From Methylobacillus sp. MM3 (lineage in GTDB: Bacteria > Pseudomonadota > Gammaproteobacteria > Burkholderiales > Methylophilaceae), in NCBI RefSeq assembly GCF_001645185.1, contig NZ_LXTQ01000011.1, positions 372,001 to 436,000 on the forward strand: a stretch of 64,000 bases of DNA, given 5' to 3'. The notes beneath the pieces are model-generated. The model was not told the origin of the DNA, did not search any database, and saw nothing but the letters and a program-made list of their open reading frames with translations. Shown piece by piece: positions 1-8,427 of this stretch. Within the stretch, counting starts at the first letter, position 1, and every line of letters begins with the position of its first letter. The translations under genes were made by a program, and so were the position numbers.

Positions 1-1
1 C

Positions 2-556
2 AAGACTTTCGCTGTTGCCATCGGCAACAAAACCCGCGAGCAGATGCCGGATGTCGAGGCCAATGCAAAAACCATCGCCGCCGCCGCCGAACATATTTAC
101 GACGGCATGCACAACATCATCCGGCAGTTGCGCCCCGGCGCACTGGATAACCTCGGGCTCAAGGAAACCTTGCACGATGCGGTCGCCGAGTGGCAACGGC
201 AAAGCCCCGAGTTGCGTTTCAGCCTGGAATTTTTCGGCGATCTCGATCATCTTGGCGAGTCGCTCAACATCAATTTATATCGTATCGTGCAGGAGGCGGT
301 AACCAACGCCCTGCGTTATTCCGATGCGACGCAGCTCGATATCGTGCTGTCCCGTGACGAAAACGGCGACCTGATGCTCACAGTCAAGGATAATGGCGTC
401 GGCATGAATTTATGCCAAGTGGACCAAACCCGGCATTTCGGCCTGCTGGGCATGCGCGAACGTGTGCAAGCCCTGCATGGTCAATTCGAGTTGGATTCCC
501 AAATGGGAGAGGGCACCTGTATCCGCGTAACAGTGCCAAAACGGGAGAAAAAATGA
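2..556 (+). CDS. Sensor histidine kinase, C-terminal part (NarX/DegS-type), 5' truncated by window edge
   Basis: The reading frame is open from base 2 and clearly continues upstream, so only the end of the protein is seen. It carries the X-region motif LRPGALDNLGL, the N box (RIVQEAVTNALRYS), the G1 box DNGVGM and the G2 box GLLGMRERV, which together define the ATP-binding domain of the HisKA_3/NarX-UhpB class of kinases. The phosphorylated histidine and any sensor domain lie outside the window. The stop overlaps the start of the next gene (ATGA), so the two are almost certainly a cognate two-component pair. The signal it senses cannot be told from this part. Confidence 0.9.
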   Translation, partial: KTFAVAIGNKTREQMPDVEANAKTIAAAAEHIYDGMHNIIRQLRPGALDNLGLKETLHDAVAEWQRQSPELRFSLEFFGDLDHLGESLNINLYRIVQEAVTNALRYSDATQLDIVLSRDENGDLMLTVKDNGVGMNLCQVDQTRHFGLLGMRERVQALHGQFELDSQMGEGTCIRVTVPKREKK

Positions 557-1194
557 GCGGTGTGATCAATGTAATGCTGGTGGACGACCATGCGGTTGTG
601 CGCATGGGGTTCAAACTGCTGCTGGAAGCGGCGCCGGATGTAAAGGTGGTGGCTGAAGCCGAGAGCGGCGAGCAAGGCGTCAAGCTCTACGGCGAGTTTC
701 ATCCCGACGTGGTGGTGATGGATATCACCATGCCCGGCATCGGCGGCATGGAGGCTATCGAGCGCATCATGGCAAAAGACCCGTCGGCTCGCATTCTTGT
801 TCTTTCCGCGCACGAGGACTCCGTGCATCCGAAGCGTGTTTTGAACGCCGGGGCACTGGGTTATCTGACCAAGCGCAGCGCGCCGGAAGAGTTGATCAAG
901 GCTATCCGCATGGTGGCTGCACGCAAGATGTATCTTGAAGCCAACATCGCTCAGCAAATGGCATTGCAGCAGCTATCGGGCGAGAAAAATCCGGTGGATG
1001 TACTTTCCGCCCGCGAGTTCGAAGTCTTTATGGCGCTGGCGCTCGGAAAATCCACCAATGAAATCGCCGAAACGCTATGCCTCTCGCCACGCACCATCGG
1101 CACCCACCTTTACAACATCAAGCAAAAACTGAATGCCGGCAATCAGGCGGAAATCGCGTTGATTGCAATGCGTAGCGGGCTGATAGAACCGTAG
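553..1194 (+). CDS. Two-component response regulator, NarL/FixJ (LuxR-type) family
   Basis: A 213-residue protein with an N-terminal receiver domain and a C-terminal LuxR-type helix-turn-helix. In the receiver, the acidic pair DD is near residue 11 and the phospho-acceptor is D57 in VVMDITMPG. The DNA-binding part (about 145-210) contains LSAREFEVFMALALGKSTNEI-type and LSPRTIGTHLYNIKQKL-type helices. The ATG at 553 overlaps the kinase stop and gives the normal family start; a longer in-frame extension only covers the kinase gene. It is the likely phosphorylation partner of the upstream kinase. Resemblance to UvrY/GacA is general, and the regulon is unknown. Its TAG stop lies inside a REP-like element. 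Confidence 0.93.
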   Translation: MSGVINVMLVDDHAVVRMGFKLLLEAAPDVKVVAEAESGEQGVKLYGEFHPDVVVMDITMPGIGGMEAIERIMAKDPSARILVLSAHEDSVHPKRVLNAGALGYLTKRSAPEELIKAIRMVAARKMYLEANIAQQMALQQLSGEKNPVDVLSAREFEVFMALALGKSTNEIAETLCLSPRTIGTHLYNIKQKLNAGNQAEIALIAMRSGLIEP

Positions 1195-1257
1195 AGCAGA
1201 CGTCCTCGCCTGCATTTCGATCAATAATGGTTTGTTGCAGGCGAGGACGCCTGCTAC
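1191..1257. repeat. Inverted pair of GTAG-headed REP-like palindromes
   Basis: Two arms of about 23 bases (roughly 1192-1214 and 1235-1257) are reverse complements with few mismatches, separated by an AT-rich spacer. Each arm read outward-in begins with GTAG followed by an imperfect palindrome CAGRCG-tcct-CGCCTG. A GTAG/GGAG head plus hairpin is the hallmark of REP sequences mobilised by Y1 (RAYT) transposases, and two in inverse orientation form a BIME-like unit. The pair lies exactly between convergent genes and can also fold into one long hairpin, so it may end transcription on both strands. A relative occurs at 8354-8396. Confidence 0.6.
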
Positions 1258-1877
1258 TCCAATCGATCCTGGGCCACATAAAACCCGTTCGTCATTCCGA
1301 GTTCGATCACGGCATGATCGCCGCTGCGCAATTTTCCGAGTTCCGGCGGCACCAGTATCAATAACGGCCGGCTGTGGTCTCCCTGAATTCCGCCTTCGGC
1401 GAGTTGCCATTGATCCCACGCCTCTTCCGGTGGAAGCGCCGTGATGCCGAGATCACGGATATTTTCCAGCATCGAGCGCTTTTCATCTCCGAGCACCAGT
1501 CCCCAAACTTCTACTGTGGCCAAACGCGTTACCAGAGGCACCGCCGACTCGGCTGGATCGGGTTGAGGCAAGGGAGGCGATGCCGGCGGCACGGTTGGCG
1601 GCGTTATGAGTTTCGCGCGCAGGAATGCATCCTGATAGGGATCGAGGCCGTGGCTGATCAGCAGTTGATTGGTTTTGCCTTGCTCTTCGACTTGCGGTTC
1701 GTCCAGCGCGCGCCCGACCGCTTTATCGGCGACCTGCATGGCGATCGAACTCGCGATCTGGCGAGCAATGGAACCGCCCATACAGCCGGATACCAGGGCG
1801 GCAGAGCAGAGTAAAACCAAAATAGAAGGCTTGCGATGGGGCAGCCTGGCTAGCGGCTGCGTTTTCGGGGTTCGCAT
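1254..1877 (-). CDS. Predicted lipoprotein, function unknown
   Basis: A basic N-terminus and hydrophobic stretch (SILVLLCSAALVSGC) end in a clear lipobox, so the protein is probably secreted and lipid-anchored at the cysteine near residue 32. The mature part has a proline-rich linker (about residues 95-115) and then a globular region with several hydrophobic strands. I do not recognise a family. The ATG at 1877 is preferred; a TTG seven codons upstream is possible and neither has a strong ribosome site. It follows the SpoIIAA-like gene by about 50 bases on the same strand, so co-transcription is possible. Its TAG stop is provided by the REP-like element. Confidence 0.75.
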   Translation of the reverse strand: MRTPKTQPLARLPHRKPSILVLLCSAALVSGCMGGSIARQIASSIAMQVADKAVGRALDEPQVEEQGKTNQLLISHGLDPYQDAFLRAKLITPPTVPPASPPLPQPDPAESAVPLVTRLATVEVWGLVLGDEKRSMLENIRDLGITALPPEEAWDQWQLAEGGIQGDHSRPLLILVPPELGKLRSGDHAVIELGMTNGFYVAQDRLE

Positions 1878-1928
1878 CAAGGGGCGATCAGTGGGCAATG
1901 CGGATGACCGGTACCTGAAATGACGCGC

Positions 1929-2279
1929 CTATCCTTTTTGCACCCACGCCAGCGCGGTGACGTAATCATCGAATACCTGCATTTCGGCATCCGTGAAGAT
2001 GCGCGCGAGCCAGGTGCTCCATTGCACCCACTGGTCGTCGGTCACGACGGCGATCCTGTCGAAGTCCTTGGCGTGCTGCCGTGCAAAGCGAATTTCCTCC
2101 CATGCCACGTCGACGGTGAAACCCAGCATATCGCTCAGATCAATCAGCAGGCTGGCCTTGTCTTGCGATTGCAGTGCATAGTCGGCCGCTTTTTCGAGTT
2201 CCTTGAAGTCGGCCAGCGTGAATTCGCTCAGCACCATGGCGATGACGAGGTTGTTCGATTCTTGATTGATGGTGATCAT
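1929..2279 (-). CDS. SpoIIAA/STAS-like small protein
   Basis: A 116-residue protein beginning MITINQESNN, preceded by a good ribosome site (GAGGAA). The pattern of a short beta strand, a helix with FKELEKAADYAL, a strand with ASLLIDLSDM and later FDRIAVVTDD fits the SpoIIAA-like fold (PF11964, related to STAS domains). Such proteins are soluble and often annotated only by fold; partners are unknown. A longer frame upstream of 2279 lacks a better start. It heads a possible two-gene unit with the lipoprotein downstream. The 282 bases between it and the Rieske gene contain no recognisable gene and probably hold its promoter. Confidence 0.65.
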   Translation of the reverse strand: MITINQESNNLVIAMVLSEFTLADFKELEKAADYALQSQDKASLLIDLSDMLGFTVDVAWEEIRFARQHAKDFDRIAVVTDDQWVQWSTWLARIFTDAEMQVFDDYVTALAWVQKG

Positions 2280-2561
2280 TTTCTTCCTCTCGCAATGCGG
2301 ATACCTATGGAAACAGGCTCTTGACGGCTGATTACAGTGTAGGCGCTTGGGGCGATTTTTCAAGAGCCTTGACCGGGCATGCCCAGGCCGTTTGTCCGGT
2401 ATACGCTGACGACCACTCACTATGTCAAGGTGATGCCGAGCCGGCTTCCAGAATTAAAGGGCACAGCCGATGGCGGTGGAATTCGGTTCCAAACTGTTAT
2501 TCAGGGCCGTTGGATTCCGGGTTCTGCCCGTGGCAGCCCGGAACGATAGCTGACGCTTATT

Positions 2562-3665
2562 TTAAAGGTGCGGTTCCAGCTGGGATTTTACCCATAGATG
2601 GAAATGCTCCATCCCGGTTTCCATCGGATGCTGATACGGGCCGAATTCGTCGAGGCCCTGCGCATGCAGCGCCTTGCGTCCATCGTGCATGCGCTGGCAG
2701 ATGTCTTCATCCTCGACGGCGGTTTCCATGTAAGCCGCTTGTTCGGCTTCGATGAACTCGCGCTCGAACAGCGCGATGTCTTCGGGGTAATAAAACTCCA
2801 CCACATTGGTGCAGGCATGTGGGCCGCGCGGGATGATATGGGAAACCACCAGCACGTGCGGATACCACTCCAGCATCAGGAAAGGGTAGTACACCAGCCA
2901 GATCGCGCCGTATTTCGGCAGCGTGCCGTCGTTGTATTTCAGTACCTGGTCCTGCCAGTGGCGATAAACCGGCGAGCCGGATTTTTCCAGTCCGCGATTT
3001 ACGCCTACCGACTGCACGCTGTACCACTCGCCGAATTCCCACTTGAGGTTGTCGCAATCGACGAAGTTGCCAAGGCCGGGGTGGAATGGCGCGACGTGGT
3101 AATCCTCCAGGTAGACCTCGATGAAGGTCTTCCAGTTAAAGCTGTATTCGTCGATCATCAAGCGGTCGAGCATGAAGCCGCTGAAATCGAAATCCTTGAG
3201 GAACCCCAGCTTGCCGAGGTCATCGGCGATATTGCGCTTGCTGTCGAACAAAAGGCCGTTCCAGTTTTGCAGCGACGTCTTGCCGAGGTTGAGGCAGGGT
3301 TTCTCGTCGAAGTGGGGCGCGCCCATCAGTTCGCCCTTGAGGTCGTAAGTCCAGCGGTGTACCGGGCAGACGATATTCTGCGCATGCCCCTTGCCTTTCA
3401 GCATGATGGCCTGGCGGTGGCGGCAGACGTTGCTGATCAGCTCGATGCCCTGGCTATTATGTACCAGCGCCTTGCCGTGGTTCATCCATTCCAGCGAGTG
3501 ATAATCGCCGGCATTGGGGACCATCAGCTCATGGCCGAGATAATTCGGCGCGTGCGGAAACAGCACCTTTTGTTCGAGCGCGTAAATTTCGGGGTCGACG
3601 TACCACGAAACCGGCAATTGCGGCTGGGTCGGGCGTTTTAATGGGGTAATTTTCGCTAGGGACAT
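2562..3665 (-). CDS. Rieske (2Fe-2S) ring-hydroxylating oxygenase, alpha-subunit type
   Basis: A 367-residue protein with a Rieske centre (C81-x-H83 and C100-x2-H103) and, further on, the mononuclear iron motif EDYHVAPFH (D188, H190, H195). This is the architecture of aromatic-ring dioxygenase/demethylase alpha subunits, which add oxygen to organic substrates using electrons from a separate reductase. No ferredoxin, reductase or beta subunit lies nearby, so the electron source and substrate are unknown. I chose the ATG at 3665; a TTG two codons upstream also exists. The divergent 264-base region upstream probably holds promoters for it and for the small membrane gene on the other side. Confidence 0.88.
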   Translation of the reverse strand: MSLAKITPLKRPTQPQLPVSWYVDPEIYALEQKVLFPHAPNYLGHELMVPNAGDYHSLEWMNHGKALVHNSQGIELISNVCRHRQAIMLKGKGHAQNIVCPVHRWTYDLKGELMGAPHFDEKPCLNLGKTSLQNWNGLLFDSKRNIADDLGKLGFLKDFDFSGFMLDRLMIDEYSFNWKTFIEVYLEDYHVAPFHPGLGNFVDCDNLKWEFGEWYSVQSVGVNRGLEKSGSPVYRHWQDQVLKYNDGTLPKYGAIWLVYYPFLMLEWYPHVLVVSHIIPRGPHACTNVVEFYYPEDIALFEREFIEAEQAAYMETAVEDEDICQRMHDGRKALHAQGLDEFGPYQHPMETGMEHFHLWVKSQLEPHL

Positions 3666-3929
3666 ATGCAAACTTCATCCGGAGAACACGGAGGAATTGG
3701 CCGATTTCCGGCCGAAAATGATGAACTCGGCATTTTGCCTGAATGGGGGATTTTTACAAGATGAAAACCTCTTGAAGTCAAAGTGTCGCGTGCATGTTCA
3801 TTCGTCATCCGTACAGCCGAAAAGTGCTGTATTGATCGATAGTTGGCGCAGCTTCTTTCTTGCCCGGCCGCGTGTTTTACGATACGCTTCGAAATTCACC
3901 ATAACACTATTATTGAACAGGGAGAAAAA

Positions 3930-4034
3930 ATGAAAAATCCACTGGATTCCATTCCGGGAACGATCGTTTCCGGCCTGATTCTGACTATAGTCCTGTATTT
4001 TTTCCTCAAGAATTTCATTCTGGCGGGGGTGTAA
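3930..4034 (+). CDS. Small single-span membrane peptide, 34 residues
   Basis: A short ORF with a strong ribosome site (AGGGAG, about seven bases before ATG) encodes one transmembrane helix (about residues 13-31, TIVSGLILTIVLYFFLKNF) after a short polar N-terminus. It ends two bases before the ATG of the PuuD-like gene, so the two are surely translated from one message. No family is recognised. Size and coupling suggest a small accessory subunit or stabiliser of the neighbouring membrane protein; that is inference. Confidence 0.7.
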   Translation: MKNPLDSIPGTIVSGLILTIVLYFFLKNFILAGV

Positions 4035-4036
4035 TC

Positions 4037-4528
4037 ATGGAACTCCTGCCAGCACTCGCGCGTTGGATCCATTTTCTGGCCGGTATCACCTGGATCGGCC
4101 TGCTTTACTATTTCAACCTCGTTCAGGTGCCTGCACTGAAGGATGCCGCAGCTGACGGCACCGCAGCCGGCATTACCAAGCATGTTGCTCCCCGTGCGCT
4201 GTTCTGGTTCCGCTGGTCTTCCCTGGTGACATGGCTGGCTGGCGCGGCTTTGCTGGGCGCAGGATTTACCGCGGCGTTCACCTTGCAGCCGGAAATGGCT
4301 CCCATCGGTATCGGCGCATGGCTGGGTACCATCATGCTGCTCAATGTCTGGGGGCTCATCTGGCCGAACCAGAAGAAAATCCTGGGCATCAAGCCCGCGA
4401 CCGACGAAGAGAAAAACAAGGCGCGACGAATCGCATTCCTTGCATCGCGAACGAACATGATGCTTTCCATCCCGATGCTGTTCTTCATGGCTGGCGGATT
4501 GTCGCATCGAGCGCTGTTCGGGTTTTAA
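4037..4528 (+). CDS. Urate hydroxylase PuuD-like membrane protein (membrane domain only)
   Basis: A 163-residue protein with about four transmembrane segments. The N-terminus RWIHFLAGITWIGLLYYFNL strongly resembles the start of the PuuD/Urate_ox_N membrane family (WxHxxxGIxWIGxxxYF), and later segments include ALFWFRWSSLVTWLAGAALL and MLLNVWGLIWPNQKK. Full-length PuuD proteins are about 400 residues and end in a cytochrome c domain; that domain is absent here, so urate oxidation cannot be assumed. Histidines such as H12 may bind haem. It follows the 34-residue peptide and ends just before a strong terminator. Confidence 0.65.
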   Translation: MELLPALARWIHFLAGITWIGLLYYFNLVQVPALKDAAADGTAAGITKHVAPRALFWFRWSSLVTWLAGAALLGAGFTAAFTLQPEMAPIGIGAWLGTIMLLNVWGLIWPNQKKILGIKPATDEEKNKARRIAFLASRTNMMLSIPMLFFMAGGLSHRALFGF

Positions 4529-4545
4529 GCTTAACTGGCAATTGC

Positions 4546-4580
4546 TGCACACGGCGGCTTTTGCCGCCGTGTGCATTTTT
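4546..4580 (+). terminator. Rho-independent terminator after the PuuD-like gene
   Basis: A perfect 12-bp stem (TGCACACGGCGG with its complement) and a six-base loop are followed by five T residues. It closes the small-peptide/PuuD-like operon just upstream of argD. Confidence 0.9.
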
Positions 4581-4598
4581 ACTTTTTGGTAATTTGAT

Positions 4599-5780
4599 AT
4601 GTCGCAACATTTAATGAATACCTATGGCCGGCAACCGGTCACTTTTGTTCGGGGCGAAGGCGTCTGGTTGTGGGACGATCAAGGCAAGCGCTACCTCGAC
4701 GGCCTGGCGGGCGTCGCGGTCAATGGCCTGGGGCACGCGCATCCCGCGCTCGTCAAGGCCATTTCCGAGCAGGCCGCACGCTTGATCCATGTCTCCAACG
4801 TCTACAACATCGCCGAGCAGGCACGGTTGGCAGATCGCCTGAGCGCGCTGTCGGGCATGGACCGCATCTTCTTCTGCAATTCCGGTTGCGAGGCCAATGA
4901 AGCCGCCATCAAGCTGGCGCGTCTGCACGGTCACAAGAAGGGCATCGAACACCCGGAAATCATCGTCATGGACAAGGCCTTCCACGGCCGGACGATGGCG
5001 ACCTTGTCGGCCACCGGCAACCGCAAGGTGCAGGCCGGTTTCGAGCCGCTGGTGGCGGGTTTCGTTCGCGTGCCTTTCGACGATCTCGAAGCTGTACGGC
5101 AGGTGGCAGAACACAACTCGAATGTCGTAGCCGTGCTGGTCGAGCCGGTGCAAGGCGAGGGCGGCGTGGTGATTCCCCAGGATGCCAAGGCCTATCTGCA
5201 AGGCTTGCGCGAGATTTGCGACCGGAACGGCTGGCTGCTGATGCTGGACGAAGTGCAAAGCGGTATCGCGCGCACTGGCACGATGTTCGCCTTTCAGCAT
5301 AGCGGGATTTATCCGGATGTAATGACCCTGGCCAAGGGCCTGGGCTCCGGAGTGCCTATTGGCGCTTGCCTGGCCAAGGGGCCGGCGGCCGACGTATTCC
5401 AGCCGGGCAATCACGGCTCCACTTTCGGCGGCAATCCGCTGGCGTGCAGTGCCGCGCTGGCGACATTGACGGCTATCGAGGAAGAATCACTTGGTGCCAA
5501 GGCTGTGGAAATCGGTGATTTCATCAATCACGCCTTGCGCGAGGAATTCAAGAACGTGCCTGGCGTCGTCACCATCCGCAATGCCGGCATGATGATCGGT
5601 ATCGAATTGGATCGTCCTTGCGGCGAGCTGGTCAAACAGGCGCTGGCCCTCGGTCTGCTCATCAACGTGACCGCCGACAAGGTGATCCGCTTGTTGCCGC
5701 CGCTGGTGATGAGCAAGGCGGAAGCACAGCAACTGGTGGATATCCTGGCACCGCTGGTGAAAAACTTTCTGAGCCAATAA
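4599..5780 (+). CDS. argD: Acetylornithine aminotransferase
   Basis: A 393-residue class III PLP aminotransferase that converts N-acetylglutamate semialdehyde to N-acetylornithine in arginine synthesis. Visible features are the cofactor motif NSGCEANEAAIKLAR (about 94-108), the PLP-ring aspartate D217 in LDEVQ, and the Schiff-base lysine K246 in TLAKGLGSG. The length is normal for ArgD. The family also includes ornithine and succinylornithine transaminases, but the position directly before argF, two bases away, and close to argG supports ArgD. The gene starts just after a terminator, so its promoter must lie in the short AT-rich gap (4580-4598) or earlier. Confidence 0.93.
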   Translation: MSQHLMNTYGRQPVTFVRGEGVWLWDDQGKRYLDGLAGVAVNGLGHAHPALVKAISEQAARLIHVSNVYNIAEQARLADRLSALSGMDRIFFCNSGCEANEAAIKLARLHGHKKGIEHPEIIVMDKAFHGRTMATLSATGNRKVQAGFEPLVAGFVRVPFDDLEAVRQVAEHNSNVVAVLVEPVQGEGGVVIPQDAKAYLQGLREICDRNGWLLMLDEVQSGIARTGTMFAFQHSGIYPDVMTLAKGLGSGVPIGACLAKGPAADVFQPGNHGSTFGGNPLACSAALATLTAIEEESLGAKAVEIGDFINHALREEFKNVPGVVTIRNAGMMIGIELDRPCGELVKQALALGLLINVTADKVIRLLPPLVMSKAEAQQLVDILAPLVKNFLSQ

Positions 5781-5782
5781 TC

Positions 5783-6703
5783 ATGTCGATCAAACATTTT
5801 CTTCAGTTCAAGGATCTTTCAAAAGAAGAGCTGGAACATGTGTTCGCACGCTCCAAATGGATCAAGGACAAGTTCAAGCGCTACGAGCCTTACCATCCGC
5901 TGTTCGACCGCACGCTGGTGATGATTTTCGAGAAGGCCAGCACCCGCACGCGCCTGTCGTTCGAGGCTGGCATGCAGCAACTGGGCGGTGCCGCGATCTA
6001 TCTCAACACCCGCGATTCCCAATTGGGGCGCGGCGAACCGGTGGAAGACGCCGCGCAGGTGATTTCGCGCATGAGCGACATGGTAATGATCCGCACCTTC
6101 GAGCAGGAAATCATCGAGCGTTTTGCCGCCAACTCGCGTGTGCCGGTGATCAACGGGCTGACCAACGAATACCATCCGTGCCAGATCCTGGCCGATATTT
6201 TCACCTTCATCGAACATCGCGGCCCGATCCAGGGCAAGACGGTGGCTTGGATCGGCGATTCGAATAACGTCTGCAATACCTGGCTGCAAGCGGCGGAAGT
6301 GCTGGATTTCAACGTGCATGTATCCACGCCCCCCGGTTACGAGGTCGAGCAGGAGCGTGCCGGACTCTACGGCCACGAGCACTACGAAGAATTCGCCGAT
6401 CCGATGGAGGCCGCGCGCGACGCCGATCTGGTGACCACCGACGTCTGGACCTCGATGGGCTTCGAAGCCGAGAACGAAGAGCGCATGCGCGACTTTGCCG
6501 ATTGGCAGGTCGATGGCGACATGATGCGTGTCGCGGCCAAGGATGCGCTGTTCATGCACTGCTTGCCGGCGCACCGGGGCGAGGAGGTTGCGGCGGAAGT
6601 CATCGACGGGCCGCACAGTGTGGTGTGGGACGAGGCGGAGAATAGATTGCATACGCAAAAAGCACTGATGGAATATTTGCTGCTGGGGCGAGTGCAGAGC
6701 TAA
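5783..6703 (+). CDS. argF: Ornithine carbamoyltransferase
   Basis: A 306-residue cytoplasmic enzyme that joins carbamoyl phosphate and ornithine to give citrulline. The carbamoyl-phosphate signature STRTR is at residues 53-57, the ornithine-site motif HCLP at 259-262, and the second-substrate loop DVWTSMG is present. Length matches the anabolic enzyme. It starts two bases after argD and its stop shares a base with the next start (TAATG), so argD, argF and the small membrane gene are one operon. Catabolic ArcB is less likely because no arc genes are present. Confidence 0.96.
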   Translation: MSIKHFLQFKDLSKEELEHVFARSKWIKDKFKRYEPYHPLFDRTLVMIFEKASTRTRLSFEAGMQQLGGAAIYLNTRDSQLGRGEPVEDAAQVISRMSDMVMIRTFEQEIIERFAANSRVPVINGLTNEYHPCQILADIFTFIEHRGPIQGKTVAWIGDSNNVCNTWLQAAEVLDFNVHVSTPPGYEVEQERAGLYGHEHYEEFADPMEAARDADLVTTDVWTSMGFEAENEERMRDFADWQVDGDMMRVAAKDALFMHCLPAHRGEEVAAEVIDGPHSVVWDEAENRLHTQKALMEYLLLGRVQS

Positions 6704-7017
6704 TGCGGCAGGGAGAAACGCCGGTCGGGCTGTCCAACCACATTCTGCCAGTGGCCGCGACAATGGTCGGGGTATGCGTCACCGTCGTGTCGGTTATCCA
6801 GATCGCGCCGGACAGAGCCATTTCAAACTGGGCAGACAAGCTGCTGGCGATCGACAGTTTCGCATTCCTGTCGAGCACTTTCCTGTCCTATTGGTCGATC
6901 CGCCACAAGGAACAATCCCTGCAATACGAGCGGTATGCGGATCGCCTGTTCCTGCTGGGTATGGCGATCATGGTATCCGTAAGCTTTCTGGTGGCGTTCG
7001 AACTCTTTACGGATTGA
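6703..7017 (+). CDS. Small membrane protein, unknown function
   Basis: A 104-residue protein coupled to argF by a TAATG overlap. It has three likely transmembrane helices (about residues 13-32, 47-64 and 82-101) joined by short loops, one rich in charged residues (RHKEQSLQYERYADR). I do not recognise a family. Its place inside the arginine cluster does not establish a role there, since small membrane genes often ride between biosynthetic genes. Confidence 0.75.
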   Translation: MRQGETPVGLSNHILPVAATMVGVCVTVVSVIQIAPDRAISNWADKLLAIDSFAFLSSTFLSYWSIRHKEQSLQYERYADRLFLLGMAIMVSVSFLVAFELFTD

Positions 7018-7069
7018 GCCGCGTAAGCGTTGACGAGATTCAATAAAAATTGTGATTAAGGAATGAAGT

Positions 7070-8293
7070 ATGAGCGATGTTAAGAAAGTGGTGCTGGCCT
7101 ACTCCGGTGGGCTGGACACCTCGGTCATCCTGAAGTGGCTGACCGATACCTACAACTGTGAGGTCGTGACCTTCACCGCGGACCTGGGCCAGGGCGAAGA
7201 GCTGGAACCGGCGCGCGAAAAGGCCAGGAAATTCGGCGTCAAGGAAATCTACATTGACGACCTCCGCGAGGAATTCGTGCGCGATTTCGTGTTCCCGATG
7301 TTCCGCGCCAACACCGTGTACGAAGGTGAATACCTGCTGGGTACCTCGATTGCGCGCCCGCTGATCGCCAAGCGCCTGGTCGAGATCGCCAACGAGACCG
7401 GCGCCGATGCCATTTCGCACGGTGCGACCGGCAAGGGCAACGACCAGGTGCGTTTCGAACTGGGTGCCTATGCGCTCAAGCCTGGCGTCAAGATCATCGC
7501 TCCATGGCGCGAGTGGAACCTGCTGTCCCGCGAGAAACTGCTGGCCTATGCCGAGCAGCACGGCATTCCAGTCGAAATGAAGCACAAGCAGGGCGGCAGC
7601 CCATACTCCATGGACGCCAATCTGCTGCACATCAGCTATGAAGGTCGCCATCTGGAAAACCCGGCCGCCGAAGCCGAGGAATCCATGTGGCGCTGGACTG
7701 TCAGCCCGGAAAAGGCTCCGGATGCCGCCGAATATCTGGATATCGAATACGTCAACGGCGATCCCGTCGCCCTCAACGGCAAGAAGATGGCGCCGCACGA
7801 GTTACTGGCCGAGCTGAACAGCCTGGGCGGTAAGCACGGTATCGGCCGTCTTGATCTCGTTGAAAACCGCTATGTTGGCATGAAGTCGCGTGGCTGCTAT
7901 GAAACCCCGGGCGGCACCATCATGCTCAAGGCGCACCGCGCCATCGAATCGCTGACGCTGGACCGCGAAGTGGCGCATCTGAAGGATGATTTGATGCCGC
8001 GCTACGCCAGCCTGATTTACAACGGCTACTGGTGGAGCCCGGAGCGCGTCGCGCTGCAAACGCTGATCGACCATACGCAAAAGAGCGTCAACGGCTTCGT
8101 GCGCGTCAAGCTGTACAAGGGCAACGTGATCGTCGTCGGCCGCGACAGCAAGACCGATTCGCTGTTCGACCCAACCATTGCCACGTTTGAAGACGACGCC
8201 GGCGCCTACGACCAGAAGGACGCGGGCGGTTTCATCAAGCTCAATGCGCTGCGCATGCGTATCGCTGCTAACCTGCGCAGCCGCAAGAAATAA
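7070..8293 (+). CDS. argG: Argininosuccinate synthase
   Basis: A 407-residue enzyme that condenses citrulline and aspartate with ATP hydrolysis. The N-type ATP pyrophosphatase P-loop AYSGGLDTS is at residues 10-18, and the typical [13 protein letters not shown] and SPYSMDANL motifs follow. A good ribosome site (AAGGA) lies eight bases before the ATG. It sits about 50 bases after the membrane gene and may have its own promoter in that gap. Together with argD and argF it supplies three consecutive late steps of arginine synthesis. Confidence 0.97.
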   Translation: MSDVKKVVLAYSGGLDTSVILKWLTDTYNCEVVTFTADLGQGEELEPAREKARKFGVKEIYIDDLREEFVRDFVFPMFRANTVYEGEYLLGTSIARPLIAKRLVEIANETGADAISHGATGKGNDQVRFELGAYALKPGVKIIAPWREWNLLSREKLLAYAEQHGIPVEMKHKQGGSPYSMDANLLHISYEGRHLENPAAEAEESMWRWTVSPEKAPDAAEYLDIEYVNGDPVALNGKKMAPHELLAELNSLGGKHGIGRLDLVENRYVGMKSRGCYETPGGTIMLKAHRAIESLTLDREVAHLKDDLMPRYASLIYNGYWWSPERVALQTLIDHTQKSVNGFVRVKLYKGNVIVVGRDSKTDSLFDPTIATFEDDAGAYDQKDAGGFIKLNALRMRIAANLRSRKK

Positions 8294-8310
8294 GCGGAGC
8301 GGTTATACAG

Positions 8311-8346
8311 AACGGCGACGTATCCACAGCGCGGTACGCCGCCGTT
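8311..8346 (+). terminator. Possible argG terminator hairpin
   Basis: Arms AACGGCG and CGCCGTT (8311-8317 and 8340-8346) enclose a 22-base loop and are followed by a T-rich run broken by G residues. The long loop and imperfect T tract make this a weak candidate. Confidence 0.4.
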
Positions 8347-8353
8347 GTTGTTT

Positions 8354-8396
8354 GTAGCGAGGAGTACTTCTAGCGCAGGCAAAACGCCTGCGCTAC
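8354..8396. repeat. REP-like element with GTAG heads
   Basis: A 10-bp perfect stem (TAGCGCAGGC with its complement, 8371-8380 and 8386-8395) has a five-base loop. Read on the minus strand it starts GTAG at 8396 and continues as a palindrome, as in the element at 1191-1257. A second GTAG on the plus strand at 8354 starts a more degenerate unit. It may also act as a transcription stop between the convergent genes. Confidence 0.55.
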
Positions 8397-8427
8397 GGTG
8401 CCCTGCACGGTTTTGGTTTCCCGATAA

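Noticed and set aside
4037-4528. Assignment as a true urate hydroxylase (puuD)
   Set aside because: The cytochrome c domain and more than half of the family's length are missing and there are no purine catabolism genes nearby, so only PuuD-like was kept.
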